Assembly: GCF_000245335.1 (NCBI RefSeq)
Contig: NZ_JH600279.1
Span: forward strand, 558,001 to 622,000
Direction of reading: 5' to 3'
DNA: 64,000 bases
Source of the DNA: Bacillus mojavensis RO-H-1 = KCTC 3706
GTDB taxonomy: Bacteria; Bacillota; Bacilli; Bacillales; Bacillaceae
Shown: piece after piece, positions 36,395 through 44,941 of the stretch
Position numbering within the stretch: the first letter of the stretch is position 1
Layout of the letters: every line of letters starts with the position of its first letter
The notes under the pieces: generated by a model
Databases searched by the model: none
Told to the model about the DNA's origin: nothing
What the model saw: the letters and a program-made list of their open reading frames with translations, nothing else
Made by a program: the position numbers and the translations under genes

Positions 36395-36573
36395 CTATTT
36401 ATATCCTCCTTGAAAATCTGTTTCACAGTAAATATCCACATTGTGCCCTAATTATATATATTATCATAAAATATAGAAAAAAAGTTGGAAGCACATTAAG
36501 TTCTTTACAAATTTTTGCGGATGATCTACAAACGATTTCCGGAAGACAATGCAGGCTGATTTGCCCTGGGTGA

Positions 36574-36855
36574 TTATGGCTGGCGAACGGGCTCTCCTTC
36601 GAGAATTTCATCCTTTTTATACTTGAGTTTTGTTGCTTCTCCTCCTCTTAAATGCCTGATGGATTTATGATAATCGAGTATTTCTTTCACTTCGTTTGCC
36701 AAGTCAGGATTGATTTCAGGCAGACGCTCTGTTAAATCCTTGTGTACTGTACTTTTGGAAACACCAAATTCCTTCGCAATGACACGAACGGTTTTCTTTG
36801 TCTCCACGATGTACTTTCCTATCTTGATTGTTCGCTCTTTGATGTAATCGTGCAC
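36574..36855 (-). CDS. spoIIID: Mother-cell transcription factor SpoIIID
   Basis: SpoIIID is a small DNA-binding protein that modulates the sigma-E regulon and activates sigK. The 93 residues include a helix-turn-helix at ~23-44 (VIAKEFGVSKSTVHKDL) and a basic C-terminal region. It begins with GTG 36855, behind a GGGAGG sequence that is itself covered by the upstream usd reading frame. Confidence 0.97.
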   Translation of the reverse strand: MHDYIKERTIKIGKYIVETKKTVRVIAKEFGVSKSTVHKDLTERLPEINPDLANEVKEILDYHKSIRHLRGGEATKLKYKKDEILEGEPVRQP

Positions 36856-36922
36856 ACCACTCGACCTCCCTAAAATGGATGTGAGAAGTGTGAAATGAGA
36901 TCCGTATTCTGTAAAGAGTCAT
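36716..36922 (-). CDS. usd: Upstream reading frame overlapping spoIIID (usd)
   Basis: An ATG at 36922 opens a frame that crosses the spoIIID ribosome site and continues inside spoIIID in another frame. In 168, usd is a short upstream ORF whose translation is needed for spoIIID expression. The position and overlap fit; the exact length of the functional peptide is uncertain, and its ribosome site is weak. The encoded 68 residues look non-globular. Confidence 0.5.
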   Translation of the reverse strand: MTLYRIRISFHTSHIHFREVEWCARLHQRANNQDRKVHRGDKENRSCHCEGIWCFQKYSTQGFNRASA

Positions 36923-36940
36923 TCATTATGCAGCTTCTTT

Positions 36941-36948
36941 GTTGTATG
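36941..36948 (-). promoter_or_regulatory. Possible sigma-E -10 element of usd-spoIIID
   Basis: CATACAAC matches the sigma-E -10 consensus at 7 of 8 positions and sits about 20 bp upstream of the usd start. The -35 is not clear at standard spacing. Confidence 0.35.
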
Positions 36949-37127
36949 ATTTTACAAGTAAGTTTGTGAAATATGCCCACGATCCCTCACCTCAAACACT
37001 CTCTTTGTTAGGTTTGTAACAGTGTATTAGCATTCTTTTGGGAATATGCTAAAAACTCAATAAGGACAAGGGGTGAAACGAATTTTTCGGCTTCCGCTAA
37101 CTATTTCGCGTCACTAAATTTTTATCT

Positions 37128-37155
37128 TTACATCCGTTCATCGCTCCTGTAAAAT
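37128..37155 (+). promoter_or_regulatory. Candidate sigma-A promoter of ywoH
   Basis: TTTACA (37128-37133), 16 bp and TAAAAT (37150-37155) precede the MarR gene by about 50 bp. Confidence 0.6.
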
Positions 37156-37169
37156 GAAAAAGCAATTAG

Positions 37170-37181
37170 TTACTTAGGTAA
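37170..37181. promoter_or_regulatory. Candidate YwoH operator
   Basis: TTACTTAGGTAA is a near-perfect palindrome 15 bp downstream of the candidate -10 and upstream of the ywoH ribosome site. This is a typical place for MarR autoregulation. Confidence 0.45.
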
Positions 37182-37202
37182 GTTTTTTAGAAGGAGACCG
37201 AA

Positions 37203-37616
37203 ATGACCTACGTCAACAGACACCTCATTCATCAAATCAACCAAAGCGCCCGCCTGATTGCCAAAAAAGCCAATGAACAGCTGGAGCCATTCGGCCTTTA
37301 CTCATCTCAATGGTCAGTTTTATATTGTTTGCGTACGATCGGACCAATGACTCAAAAGGAGATTTGGTCCTATTTAAATGTGGAAGCCCCGACCGTAACC
37401 CGGACGATCAAACGCCTTGAAGAAAACGGCTGGGTACAGAGACGGCAAGGTGAAGACAAACGGGAAAAACTCGTTGTCCTCACAAAAGAAGCAGAGAAGA
37501 AATACGAAGAAATCAATGTGAAAATGCTTAAATTTGAGGAAGAACTGCTCGCAGATTTCCGTGATGAAGATAAAGAAGCGTTTTCTCTTCTATTTCGTTT
37601 GTTTTTACAACAATGA
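37203..37616 (+). CDS. ywoH: MarR-family transcriptional regulator YwoH
   Basis: This encodes 137 residues with the MarR winged-helix fold: a recognition region at ~50-75 (MTQKEIWSYLNVEAPTVTRTIKRLEENGWV) and a wing at RRQGEDKREKLVVLT. MarR proteins usually repress an adjacent transporter and release DNA on binding a phenolic or drug ligand. ATG 37203 follows AGAAGGAG. It is followed 21 bp later by the MFS transporter ywoG, so it likely controls that efflux gene and itself. Confidence 0.93.
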   Translation: MTYVNRHLIHQINQSARLIAKKANEQLEPFGLYSSQWSVLYCLRTIGPMTQKEIWSYLNVEAPTVTRTIKRLEENGWVQRRQGEDKREKLVVLTKEAEKKYEEINVKMLKFEEELLADFRDEDKEAFSLLFRLFLQQ

Positions 37617-37637
37617 AAATAAGGAAGTGACATACAT

Positions 37638-38834
37638 TTGAAAAAGTCTGAACCAATTTGGACCAAAGATTTCATTATGGTCGTTCTCGTGAACTTGTTT
37701 GTTTTTGTGTTCTTTTATACATTTTTGACTGTTCTGCCTATCTATATGATGCAGGAGCTTGGCGGTACTGAATCTCAGGGAGGGCTGTTGATCAGTCTGT
37801 TCCTGTTATCCGCCATTTTCACTCGTCCTTTTTCAGGGGCTATTATAGAACGGTTTGGGAAAAAGAGGATGGCGATTGTATCGATGGCGATTTTTGCCCT
37901 TTCGTCTTTTCTTTACCTGCCGATTCATAACTTCTATTTGCTGCTTGGATTGCGGTTCTTCCAAGGAATCTGGTTCAGTATTTTAACCACTGTAACCGGC
38001 GCGATCGCAGCTGATATCATTCCAGTTAAACGCCGCGGCGAAGGGCTTGGATACTTTGCTATGTCTATGAACCTCGCAATGGCTATCGGTCCGTTTCTCG
38101 GATTGAGCCTGGTGAAAATTGTGCCTTTCTCTGTCTTCTTTACAATTTTTGCGGTGTTTATGATTGTCGGGCTGTTTGTTACATTACTCATTAAAGTGCC
38201 AAACAGCCTCAGCAGCGGAACGACTGTATTCCGTTTCTCTCTTTCGGATATGTTTGAAAAAGGCGCGCTTAAGATTGCGATTGTAGGGCTGTTTATATCA
38301 TTCTGTTATTCAACAGTTACAGCATTTTTGTCCGTTTTTGCTAAGTCTATTGATCTATTAAATGTCAGCGGCTACTTCTTTGTTTGCTTTGCTGTTACGA
38401 TGATGGTTGCGCGTCCGTTTACAGGAAAACTGTTCGATAAAGTCGGAGCGGGGATTGTGATTTACCCTTCAATCCTGATTTTCTCTGTCGGACTTTGCAT
38501 GCTTGCCTTTACGCACAGCAGCTTGATGCTTCTATTATCCGGAGCTGTGATCGGACTCGGATACGGCTCAATCGTGCCGTGCATGCAAACGCTGGCGATA
38601 CAAAACTCACCGGCACACCGTTCAGGGTTTGCGACAGCAACGTTCTTTACGTTCTTTGACAGCGGAATTGCCGCAGGATCGTATGTGTTCGGATTATTCG
38701 TTGCTTCCGCAGGCTTCTCATCTATTTACTTATCAGCGGGTCTATTCGTTCTGATTTCTCTTCTTCTCTATGCATGGAGCCAGAAAAAAACTGCTGTAGC
38801 CGAACCTGAAGGAAAAGTGTCGATTGCAGAATAG
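37638..38834 (+). CDS. ywoG: MFS efflux transporter YwoG
   Basis: This encodes 398 residues with 12 predicted membrane helices. The MFS loop motif between helices 2 and 3 reads [19 protein letters not shown] 37638 is the only reasonable start, with AAGGA upstream. It is probably a proton-coupled exporter of a toxic small molecule; the substrate is unknown. It forms an operon with the MarR regulator ywoH. Confidence 0.92.
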   Translation: MKKSEPIWTKDFIMVVLVNLFVFVFFYTFLTVLPIYMMQELGGTESQGGLLISLFLLSAIFTRPFSGAIIERFGKKRMAIVSMAIFALSSFLYLPIHNFYLLLGLRFFQGIWFSILTTVTGAIAADIIPVKRRGEGLGYFAMSMNLAMAIGPFLGLSLVKIVPFSVFFTIFAVFMIVGLFVTLLIKVPNSLSSGTTVFRFSLSDMFEKGALKIAIVGLFISFCYSTVTAFLSVFAKSIDLLNVSGYFFVCFAVTMMVARPFTGKLFDKVGAGIVIYPSILIFSVGLCMLAFTHSSLMLLLSGAVIGLGYGSIVPCMQTLAIQNSPAHRSGFATATFFTFFDSGIAAGSYVFGLFVASAGFSSIYLSAGLFVLISLLLYAWSQKKTAVAEPEGKVSIAE

Positions 38835-38841
38835 CTAGTCA

Positions 38842-38873
38842 GACTGCCGGAATTTGCCGGCAGTCTTTTTTTG
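38842..38873 (+). terminator. Terminator of ywoHG
   Basis: GACTGCCGG pairs with CCGGCAGTC around AATTTG and is followed by seven T residues. Confidence 0.92.
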
Positions 38874-38876
38874 CAT

Positions 38877-38918
38877 AAAAAACGGCAGTCTGCTCCGTTT
38901 AACGGAATAGAATGCCGC
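38877..38918 (-). terminator. Terminator of ywoF
   Basis: On the minus strand CGGCA pairs with TGCCG, with an inner CCGTT/AACGG stem, followed by TTTTTT. Confidence 0.85.
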
Positions 38919-38922
38919 TTGT

Positions 38923-40332
38923 TCATGATTCAATAATCGGACGCGCAGGTGAATCCGGATCTAATGTAAAATCAAAAGACTCTTCGTCGCGATACATCGG
39001 ATCTGCATAGAGAGAGCCAACATCGTTTTTCGTTGCTTTTTGATAGGACGGAAATGAGTCGTATTCTGTCTTTTTCCACATCCATAAGCCGTCTTTATCT
39101 GCTTCCTTATGGTAAACGTTATGATTGACTGTATTTCCTTCATTGGTTTTAAATTCGTTGGCAATAAACAGCCTAGAGTCACTTGCCGTCATAATATTTT
39201 TTTCTATTATGTTGTTTTTTGTATCATGCTGCAGCAATAGCTGACCGCCATACAGCCCTTTTGTGTCGTTTCGGAACATAATGTTGTGAGCAATCACAGA
39301 ACCGGCGGTGCCGCCACGCTCCTTGTCGTATCCGCCGATTGAAATCCCCGTATACGCATTCTGATACACCTTGTTGTCGGTAATCTTTATATTCTCAGCA
39401 TATTTCCCTTTGTGCTCAGAGGTTGCTTCAATACCGATATCGTTTCTATATACCGTGTTGTTCCTGATGTCAATACTGCGTCCTCCGTCGACATAGATTC
39501 CGCCCGCTGAGTACTCATCTCCATAAGCCGGATTTCCGAAAGTTGAATGATGATAGACAGTATTGTTTTCTACGATGCCGTTCCGCACATAATCGTTTTG
39601 ATCTGCCGTTCCTTCATATCCGATAAGATCGATGCCAATATTGTTATTATCACGGACCAGATTTCCCGCAATTGTAAAGCCGTCAATGTTTCCGTTTAGC
39701 ACAACCGCTTCACTCGCTCCGAGTGTCAGCTTTTCAACGGTATTATCCGTGATTTTAATGTCTTTCATGCTTCCCGTTCCATACACTGCAATTCCGTGGG
39801 CATTACCCTCATCTGCCGTTGTTTTTATATTCCGAACATGATTACCCTTAATCGTGATATGGCTGCTGGAGCCAGTCACATAAATTCCCATGGCGGTTGC
39901 TTCTTCAGATGAAACAGAGAGATTCTCAATCGTTAAACCGCTGATTGTGATGTAATGTTTATTGTCTATGCCGATTAACGGCGTTTCATATTTTGCGCTC
40001 GTAATAGATTTCCCGGTAATCACTGCTTTTTCGTTCTGATAGTTTCGAAACGTGACAGGCTTCCCGTCCGTGCCGCTATGCTTCACTTCAAGCGGTTCAT
40101 CATACGTGCCTTCACGGATTAATACGGTTGTTCCGGCAACAGCTTCCTTAGCGGCGTGCGCCAGTGTACGAAATGGCTTAGTTTTCGTCCCTTCATTTTG
40201 ATCATTGCCATTAGGAGAAACATATAAACAGTTCACTGATTCATGTTCATTTGCTGCCGTCTTATCATAGATTAAAGCAATGATCACAGCAGTTAAAACA
40301 ACTGCAGCAGAAATAAAAAATGGTAGCTTCAT
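38923..40332 (-). CDS. ywoF: Secreted or membrane-anchored right-handed parallel beta-helix protein
   Basis: This encodes 469 residues. An N-terminal hydrophobic segment (5-22) acts as a signal peptide or anchor. The YVSPNGNDQNEGTKTKPFRTL stretch (~37-57) is the DUF1565-type N-cap. The body is a series of PbH1 beta-helix rungs rich in Asn and Ile/Val (e.g. VRNNIGIDLIGYEGT), the fold of pectate lyases and related polysaccharide-active enzymes. No clear lyase catalytic triad can be assigned by eye. ATG 40332 has a weak ribosome site. Confidence 0.9.
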   Translation of the reverse strand: MKLPFFISAAVVLTAVIIALIYDKTAANEHESVNCLYVSPNGNDQNEGTKTKPFRTLAHAAKEAVAGTTVLIREGTYDEPLEVKHSGTDGKPVTFRNYQNEKAVITGKSITSAKYETPLIGIDNKHYITISGLTIENLSVSSEEATAMGIYVTGSSSHITIKGNHVRNIKTTADEGNAHGIAVYGTGSMKDIKITDNTVEKLTLGASEAVVLNGNIDGFTIAGNLVRDNNNIGIDLIGYEGTADQNDYVRNGIVENNTVYHHSTFGNPAYGDEYSAGGIYVDGGRSIDIRNNTVYRNDIGIEATSEHKGKYAENIKITDNKVYQNAYTGISIGGYDKERGGTAGSVIAHNIMFRNDTKGLYGGQLLLQHDTKNNIIEKNIMTASDSRLFIANEFKTNEGNTVNHNVYHKEADKDGLWMWKKTEYDSFPSYQKATKNDVGSLYADPMYRDEESFDFTLDPDSPARPIIES

Positions 40333-40431
40333 ATGGGATTCTCATTTCTATTTAGATTGGATTTTCTTCTATCATTATAGGTTATCCATTTATGGAAAAC
40401 CATCTCAAATCCATTCCACTGCAGAAAACGC

Positions 40432-41904
40432 TTATTCCGCACGAAGCACCTGTTCAGAATCATACTTTCCGACAGCAGATGATACCGGCGGGTGAATCCG
40501 CATCAGAGCAATATAGACAAGAAATGATGTCAGTACACCTACAAACCATGAGATGTCATATAAGCCCTTTAATGCTGGGACATACATCCCGATTAATGAG
40601 ATGAGTGCGCCTAAAAGAGTGGCCGCGAATGCCCGGTAGTTATAGCCTTTAAAATACACATACCGTCCGGTTTCGGAATATAGGTCATCAACCGAGAGCT
40701 CCCGCTTGCGAATGATAAAGTAATCAGCCATCATGACGCCTGCCACCGGACCGAGCATGCCGCCGATTAAACCGAGAAACGCATAAACGCTGGTTGCGCT
40801 CTCCATGAGCTTCCACGGAACCGTAAATAAAGCGAGCAGGGCTGTGATAAAGCTGCCTCGTTTAAAATTAATATATTTCGGCAAAGCATTCGCAATATCA
40901 TAAGCGGGAGACACGATGTTTGCTGCGACATTAACTGAAATGGTGGCAATACAGAGCGTAATCACAGATAATACGATGACATAAGGATTATCAAACCTCG
41001 CCAAAATATCAACCACGTCCCAAATCGGCTCGCCGAAAGCAACCTGTGAACCGGAGGTCACCGTAATACTGGCAAACGCAAATAACGCGAAGGTTCCCGG
41101 CAAGCCGTAAAACTGGCCTTTAATCTGCTCTTTTTGCGTTTCCGCAAACCGTGTAAAATCAGGTATGTTTAAAATTAACGTCGCCCAGATACCTATAATA
41201 CCGGTGACTCCGGCAGCAAACGGCCAAAACGTTTCTGAAAACGTGTGAAATTTCCCAGGCTGCGAATAGATCGGCCCGAGTCCTCCGGCTATATCGACCG
41301 CCCACCATACCATGCCGCCAAACACCACATAAACTAAAGGACCTGCCCAAACCTCGAAACGCTTAATCGATTCCATACCGTGATGCAATACAAGTAAGTG
41401 CACAGCCCAAAAGAATAAGAAAGAGAGGAAACCAGACAAGTGAATACCTAGAATATTCCACTCCCCGCCAATCTCTCCCCAGCCGGGCCACATATTTAAC
41501 AGCAAAATGTTCAGCGCCGTGCTCCCGGCAAAGGTTTGAATGCCAAGCCACATAATGGCTGTAAAAGCCCTCAGAAGCGCCGGAATGTTCGCGCCGTAAA
41601 TTCCGTAAGAAGCCCGGATAATCACAGGAAATGGCAGCCCGTATTTTGTTCCTGCATGCCCGTTTAAAGCGAGTGCGCCAAACAAAATAAGCGAGGCCGT
41701 AATAATGATCGCCAGCACCTGCCACGGTGAAAGCCCAATCGCAATTAATCCGCCCACTGTCGCGTAGGTCGGTATATTATGTATGCATCCCATCCAAATG
41801 GAGGCGAAGTTCATTGCTTTCCACGTGCGTTTTTCCTGTCCTAAAGGCAGCAGATCCTCATTGCTCAGCCTGTTTGATTGCAGATGACCCTCTTTTGATT
41901 CCAT
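40432..41904 (-). CDS. pucI: NCS1-family allantoin permease PucI
   Basis: This encodes 490 residues with about 12 membrane helices and the NCS1 signature (NFASIWMGCIHNIPTY near residue 32, then a GLSPWQV loop). NCS1 proteins take up purines, pyrimidines and related compounds by cation symport. In 168 this gene (ywoE/pucI) supplies allantoin as a nitrogen source. ATG 41904 follows AGGGGAG. Proximity to nrgAB and ureABC fits a nitrogen-scavenging neighbourhood, although each has its own promoter. Confidence 0.93.
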   Translation of the reverse strand: MESKEGHLQSNRLSNEDLLPLGQEKRTWKAMNFASIWMGCIHNIPTYATVGGLIAIGLSPWQVLAIIITASLILFGALALNGHAGTKYGLPFPVIIRASYGIYGANIPALLRAFTAIMWLGIQTFAGSTALNILLLNMWPGWGEIGGEWNILGIHLSGFLSFLFFWAVHLLVLHHGMESIKRFEVWAGPLVYVVFGGMVWWAVDIAGGLGPIYSQPGKFHTFSETFWPFAAGVTGIIGIWATLILNIPDFTRFAETQKEQIKGQFYGLPGTFALFAFASITVTSGSQVAFGEPIWDVVDILARFDNPYVIVLSVITLCIATISVNVAANIVSPAYDIANALPKYINFKRGSFITALLALFTVPWKLMESATSVYAFLGLIGGMLGPVAGVMMADYFIIRKRELSVDDLYSETGRYVYFKGYNYRAFAATLLGALISLIGMYVPALKGLYDISWFVGVLTSFLVYIALMRIHPPVSSAVGKYDSEQVLRAE

Positions 41905-42048
41905 AGCCGGCTCCCCTTTCAGCTTGTCTATCTTTCATCATATGTATAGTTTTCTAACATCACATGCGACTTAATATAACTGAAAAGTCAGACAAATACA
42001 TTGGCTATGATACACAAACCTTTTATTCATTTTTGAGCACCCTAAACA

Positions 42049-42083
42049 AGAAAAAGAGACAGACTCGTATATCTGTCTCTTTT
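42049..42083 (-). terminator. Terminator of ywoCD
   Basis: AAGAGACAGA pairs with TCTGTCTCTT around CTCGTATA, followed by TTTC on the minus strand, at the ywoD stop. Confidence 0.88.
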
Positions 42084-42084
42084 C

Positions 42085-43446
42085 TCATGATCTTGTTTTC
42101 ATTAAGGCGGTGAATCTCAAAGCCATAAACAAACTCAATCCACCTACAGCAATAAGGATCATTCCCATGATATCAAAATGAGCCGCTGTAATCTCTTTAC
42201 CGAACAGAAGGCCCAGAATCACCGAGGACAAAATCGAACCAAGGTAACGGCACGTTTGGAACAGGCCTGAGGTAGTTCCCACCATGTCTGAAGGGCTCGT
42301 TTTCAGCATCGCTGCCTGAAGCGCTACGTTTCCAAGTCCGTAACCGATGCCGAGCAGCGACAGGATCAAGCCTTTCCCGATAACCGGAACGCTGATAAAA
42401 AAGACCGTTAATAGCACAGCGCCCGCGGTCATCAGAAGCGATCCCGCCAAAATCGGCTTAATGACTCCCGATCGATCAATCCACTTGCCTGTAATGGGCG
42501 ATATAGCGATGCTCATACCCGACATGAACAGCATAAACAGACCGCTCGTTTGGACAGAAAGATGCATTTCATCCTGAAAATAACTCGGCAACCCAAAAAA
42601 TAAACAGTAGAAGAATACATTGAGTAAAATAAACTGAACGTATACCGCTGACAGACTTCGCTGCGTTTTAAACAGACGGACATCAATAAACGGCTTCTCC
42701 GTTTTCAGCTCACGCCAGACAAATGCGGCAAGCAGAATGACACCAATCACACCTTCTGACATATGTGGGGATGTGCTGAACGAAAGCAAAAAGGACAGGA
42801 GCAAAATGATCCCGCCGGCAAACAAAAGGATTCCCGGAACATCTAGCTGCCGGATAACCGCTCTGATCCCCACCCCTTTTTTCTGATCCTTTGGGAACAT
42901 ATACATCCCTAACAGGAAGCTGAAGATAATAAACGGCAGATTGACGATAAAAATCGCCGGCCAGCCGCCCCAGACAATCAAAAAACCGCCGACTGTCGGC
43001 CCCAGCGCCGTCATTGCAGATGCAAATATGGACAGAACCGCCATGGCTGAAGCCTGGCGCTCATGTATGTGGTTTCGTATCAGCCCGACTCCCGACGGAT
43101 AAATCGCACTGCTCCCCACCGATTGAAACAGCCGCATGACCAATAATGTCATAAAGGTTGGCGCAAGCGGCGCCCCGATGGCGGAAACCGCCACAAGAAT
43201 AAGCCCGAATAAAAACAACCTTTTCCGCCCAATCAAATCGCCAAGCTTTCCCGTCACAGGCTGGGCCACAGCACTCGCCAAATAGAAAGAGGAGATCAGC
43301 CAGGAAACCGTCGTAAATGACAGGTGAAACTCATGCTGGATGCTGTGAAGCGCCAGAGAAATCATAGACGAGTTCAGCGGATTCAGCATCGTTCCTGAAG
43401 CTACCGCTGTTAAAAAGACAGCACGGCTCTTTTTTGATATTTTCAT
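42085..43446 (-). CDS. ywoD: MFS transporter YwoD (DHA2-type)
   Basis: This encodes 453 residues with 14 predicted membrane helices, the topology of the DHA2 drug/proton antiporters. The loop motif GKLGDLIGRKRLF follows helix 2, and the antiporter motif C lies in SAMTALGPTVGGFLI. ATG 43446 overlaps the ywoC stop (ATGA), so the two genes are translationally coupled. It may export a substrate or product of the YwoC hydrolase; no specific compound can be named. Confidence 0.92.
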   Translation of the reverse strand: MKISKKSRAVFLTAVASGTMLNPLNSSMISLALHSIQHEFHLSFTTVSWLISSFYLASAVAQPVTGKLGDLIGRKRLFLFGLILVAVSAIGAPLAPTFMTLLVMRLFQSVGSSAIYPSGVGLIRNHIHERQASAMAVLSIFASAMTALGPTVGGFLIVWGGWPAIFIVNLPFIIFSFLLGMYMFPKDQKKGVGIRAVIRQLDVPGILLFAGGIILLLSFLLSFSTSPHMSEGVIGVILLAAFVWRELKTEKPFIDVRLFKTQRSLSAVYVQFILLNVFFYCLFFGLPSYFQDEMHLSVQTSGLFMLFMSGMSIAISPITGKWIDRSGVIKPILAGSLLMTAGAVLLTVFFISVPVIGKGLILSLLGIGYGLGNVALQAAMLKTSPSDMVGTTSGLFQTCRYLGSILSSVILGLLFGKEITAAHFDIMGMILIAVGGLSLFMALRFTALMKTRS

Positions 43447-44009
43447 TTCACTTGTGATAAAAATTCTTCTGTTGTCCGCGATTTGCCGATTCTCGGGAAA
43501 ATAAAGCGCAGTGTCGCTTCATGCTCTTCCTCACTGAACGTGGACATCGCGTCAGTAATAAAAATCTGCTGATAGCCAAGCTGAAAGGCCTCGCGAGCCG
43601 TACTTTCCACTCCGATATTCGTGGCAATGCCGCATAGTACAATGGTATCAATGCCGCGGCGTCTCAGCTGCAAATCTAAGTCCGTGCCGAAAAACGCGCT
43701 CCACTGGCGTTTGGTCACTGTATAATCTCCGTCCTGCACACCGATTTCCGGAACAAATTCCGCCCAGTCCGCCGGCATTTCACCTGAACCTTCCTGCGCC
43801 TGTTCATCCGTTTCCGGCTTTAGCGCATCTGCTCCGTCATGGAAGGCTACATTCACAAAGCTGATAAAGCCGTTATGCTTTCGGAATTCGTCAACAAGTT
43901 TTTTCGCATTCGGGACAACCTGTCCGCTTTTGTCTATTGGCACAATTCCTTTTTGCAGATCAATGATAACCAATGCTGTGTTTTGAAAATCAATGGTAAG
44001 TGTGTTCAT
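43443..44009 (-). CDS. ywoC: Isochorismatase-family hydrolase YwoC (no catalytic Cys)
   Basis: This encodes 188 residues of the isochorismatase/nicotinamidase superfamily: Asp17 in VIIDLQKG and Lys100 are in place. The position where cysteine hydrolases carry the nucleophile is Gly133 (GIATNIGVEST). True isochorismatases such as EntB and PhzD also have Gly there, so a water-mediated vinyl-ether hydrolysis is possible and a nicotinamidase-type amidase activity is unlikely. It is coupled to the exporter ywoD. Confidence 0.9.
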   Translation of the reverse strand: MNTLTIDFQNTALVIIDLQKGIVPIDKSGQVVPNAKKLVDEFRKHNGFISFVNVAFHDGADALKPETDEQAQEGSGEMPADWAEFVPEIGVQDGDYTVTKRQWSAFFGTDLDLQLRRRGIDTIVLCGIATNIGVESTAREAFQLGYQQIFITDAMSTFSEEEHEATLRFIFPRIGKSRTTEEFLSQVK

Positions 44010-44120
44010 TTTGCGTTTCCTCCTGATGCTGGTTAGTGTTTCTCACATCCCATATTTTACTCTTCACTTCACATGAATTCTTGCATGACGCTTGTGAAGT
44101 TCTCAGGAGAAGCACTTATC

Positions 44121-44201
44121 TCACGATTTTTCTTTTATATAAAAATAAAAGGTGGTGCATACAAACATACCGGCAAGCACTGCGATCATAAAAGTTGTCA
44201 T
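44121..44201 (-). CDS. 26-residue membrane peptide overlapping ywoB
   Basis: An ATG at 44201 overlaps the ywoB stop as ATGA, with CAGGTG eight bases upstream inside ywoB. The peptide begins MTTFMIAVLAGMFVC, forms a single hydrophobic helix (~4-22) and ends with a charged KEKS tail. Coupling, ribosome site and helix design together suggest a real small membrane protein, perhaps a partner of the DoxX-like YwoB. Confidence 0.55.
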   Translation of the reverse strand: MTTFMIAVLAGMFVCTTFYFYIKEKS

Positions 44202-44659
44202 AGCTTCGTCACCTGCCTGCCGTTAATCGGCTGCTGATTAAACATGCCCATAAATTTGCGGCGGTCAATCCAAAGCAGAATCAAACACATGATCATTAAT
44301 ATCGTACTGAGATCCTGCACGCCAATATCAAAACAATAGTTAATCATGACGATGTTCACAATAATCGGCATAAATACAACGGCACCTAACGCAGATGTTC
44401 TTGGAATCAACAGCAAAACTGCAGCAATGATTTCTCCAAAGCCTATAAATACTTCATAGACATGAGAATAACCAAAAAATGTCCACGCAATTGTAAATCC
44501 CTTTCCCGCTGCAGCTTCAATTTCAGGCCTTACTTCACCAAACTGCCCTATGACCACTTTCGCCAGGCCGTACACAACAAAATTAAAGGCCAAAAACAAC
44601 CGGAATGTCGCCGGAATGGACTTTCTTAACGCTCTCAGCAGCCTGCTGCCTTTATTCAT
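44198..44659 (-). CDS. ywoB: DoxX-like membrane protein YwoB
   Basis: This encodes 153 residues with four membrane helices (about 18-38, 62-88, 95-113, 119-135) and the DoxX-type N-terminus (FRLFLAFNFVVYGLAKV). DoxX relatives take part in redox or thiol stress responses, but the role of YwoB is unknown. ATG 44659 follows GAGGAGG. A perfect inverted repeat overlies its promoter region, and a 26-residue membrane peptide is coupled downstream. Confidence 0.88.
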   Translation of the reverse strand: MNKGSRLLRALRKSIPATFRLFLAFNFVVYGLAKVVIGQFGEVRPEIEAAAGKGFTIAWTFFGYSHVYEVFIGFGEIIAAVLLLIPRTSALGAVVFMPIIVNIVMINYCFDIGVQDLSTILMIMCLILLWIDRRKFMGMFNQQPINGRQVTKL

Positions 44660-44674
44660 ATCGCATCCTCCTCA

Positions 44675-44697
44675 GTGTATTATATCAACTAATACAC
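44675..44697. promoter_or_regulatory. Inverted-repeat operator over the ywoB promoter
   Basis: GTGTATTA and TAATACAC are separated by 7 bp. A minus-strand TATAAT lies inside the element. The geometry fits binding by a dimeric repressor; the regulator is not identifiable here. Confidence 0.5.
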
Positions 44698-44840
44698 TTA
44701 ATACAGTATATAACATTCTATTTTTTGTCAATTCCCTTTTTTCTCATAAAATTAGAGTTATTTTATAGACACAAAGTCTTGTATAGTAAATACCGTTTTT
44801 TCTTCCCTCTTCCGCATCGATAACACACACTAAAAAAGCA

Positions 44841-44857
44841 TGTTAGGAAATCTAACA
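44841..44857 (+). promoter_or_regulatory. TnrA box of nrgAB
   Basis: TGTTAGGAAATCTAACA is a perfect match to the TnrA consensus TGTNAN7TNACA. Its centre lies about 49 bp upstream of the start expected from the TATAAT at 44886-44891, the activating position known for nrgAB. Confidence 0.93.
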
Positions 44858-44885
44858 TGAAAATGTTTTATCATTCTTTTTTCTC

Positions 44886-44891
44886 TATAAT
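44886..44891 (+). promoter_or_regulatory. -10 element of the nrgAB promoter
   Basis: A perfect TATAAT lies downstream of the TnrA box; the -35 is poor, as expected for an activator-dependent promoter. Confidence 0.75.
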
Positions 44892-44941
44892 GAAGAAATA
44901 TAATAATTGCATTTATTCTGAAAGATACGGAGGAATGAGAC

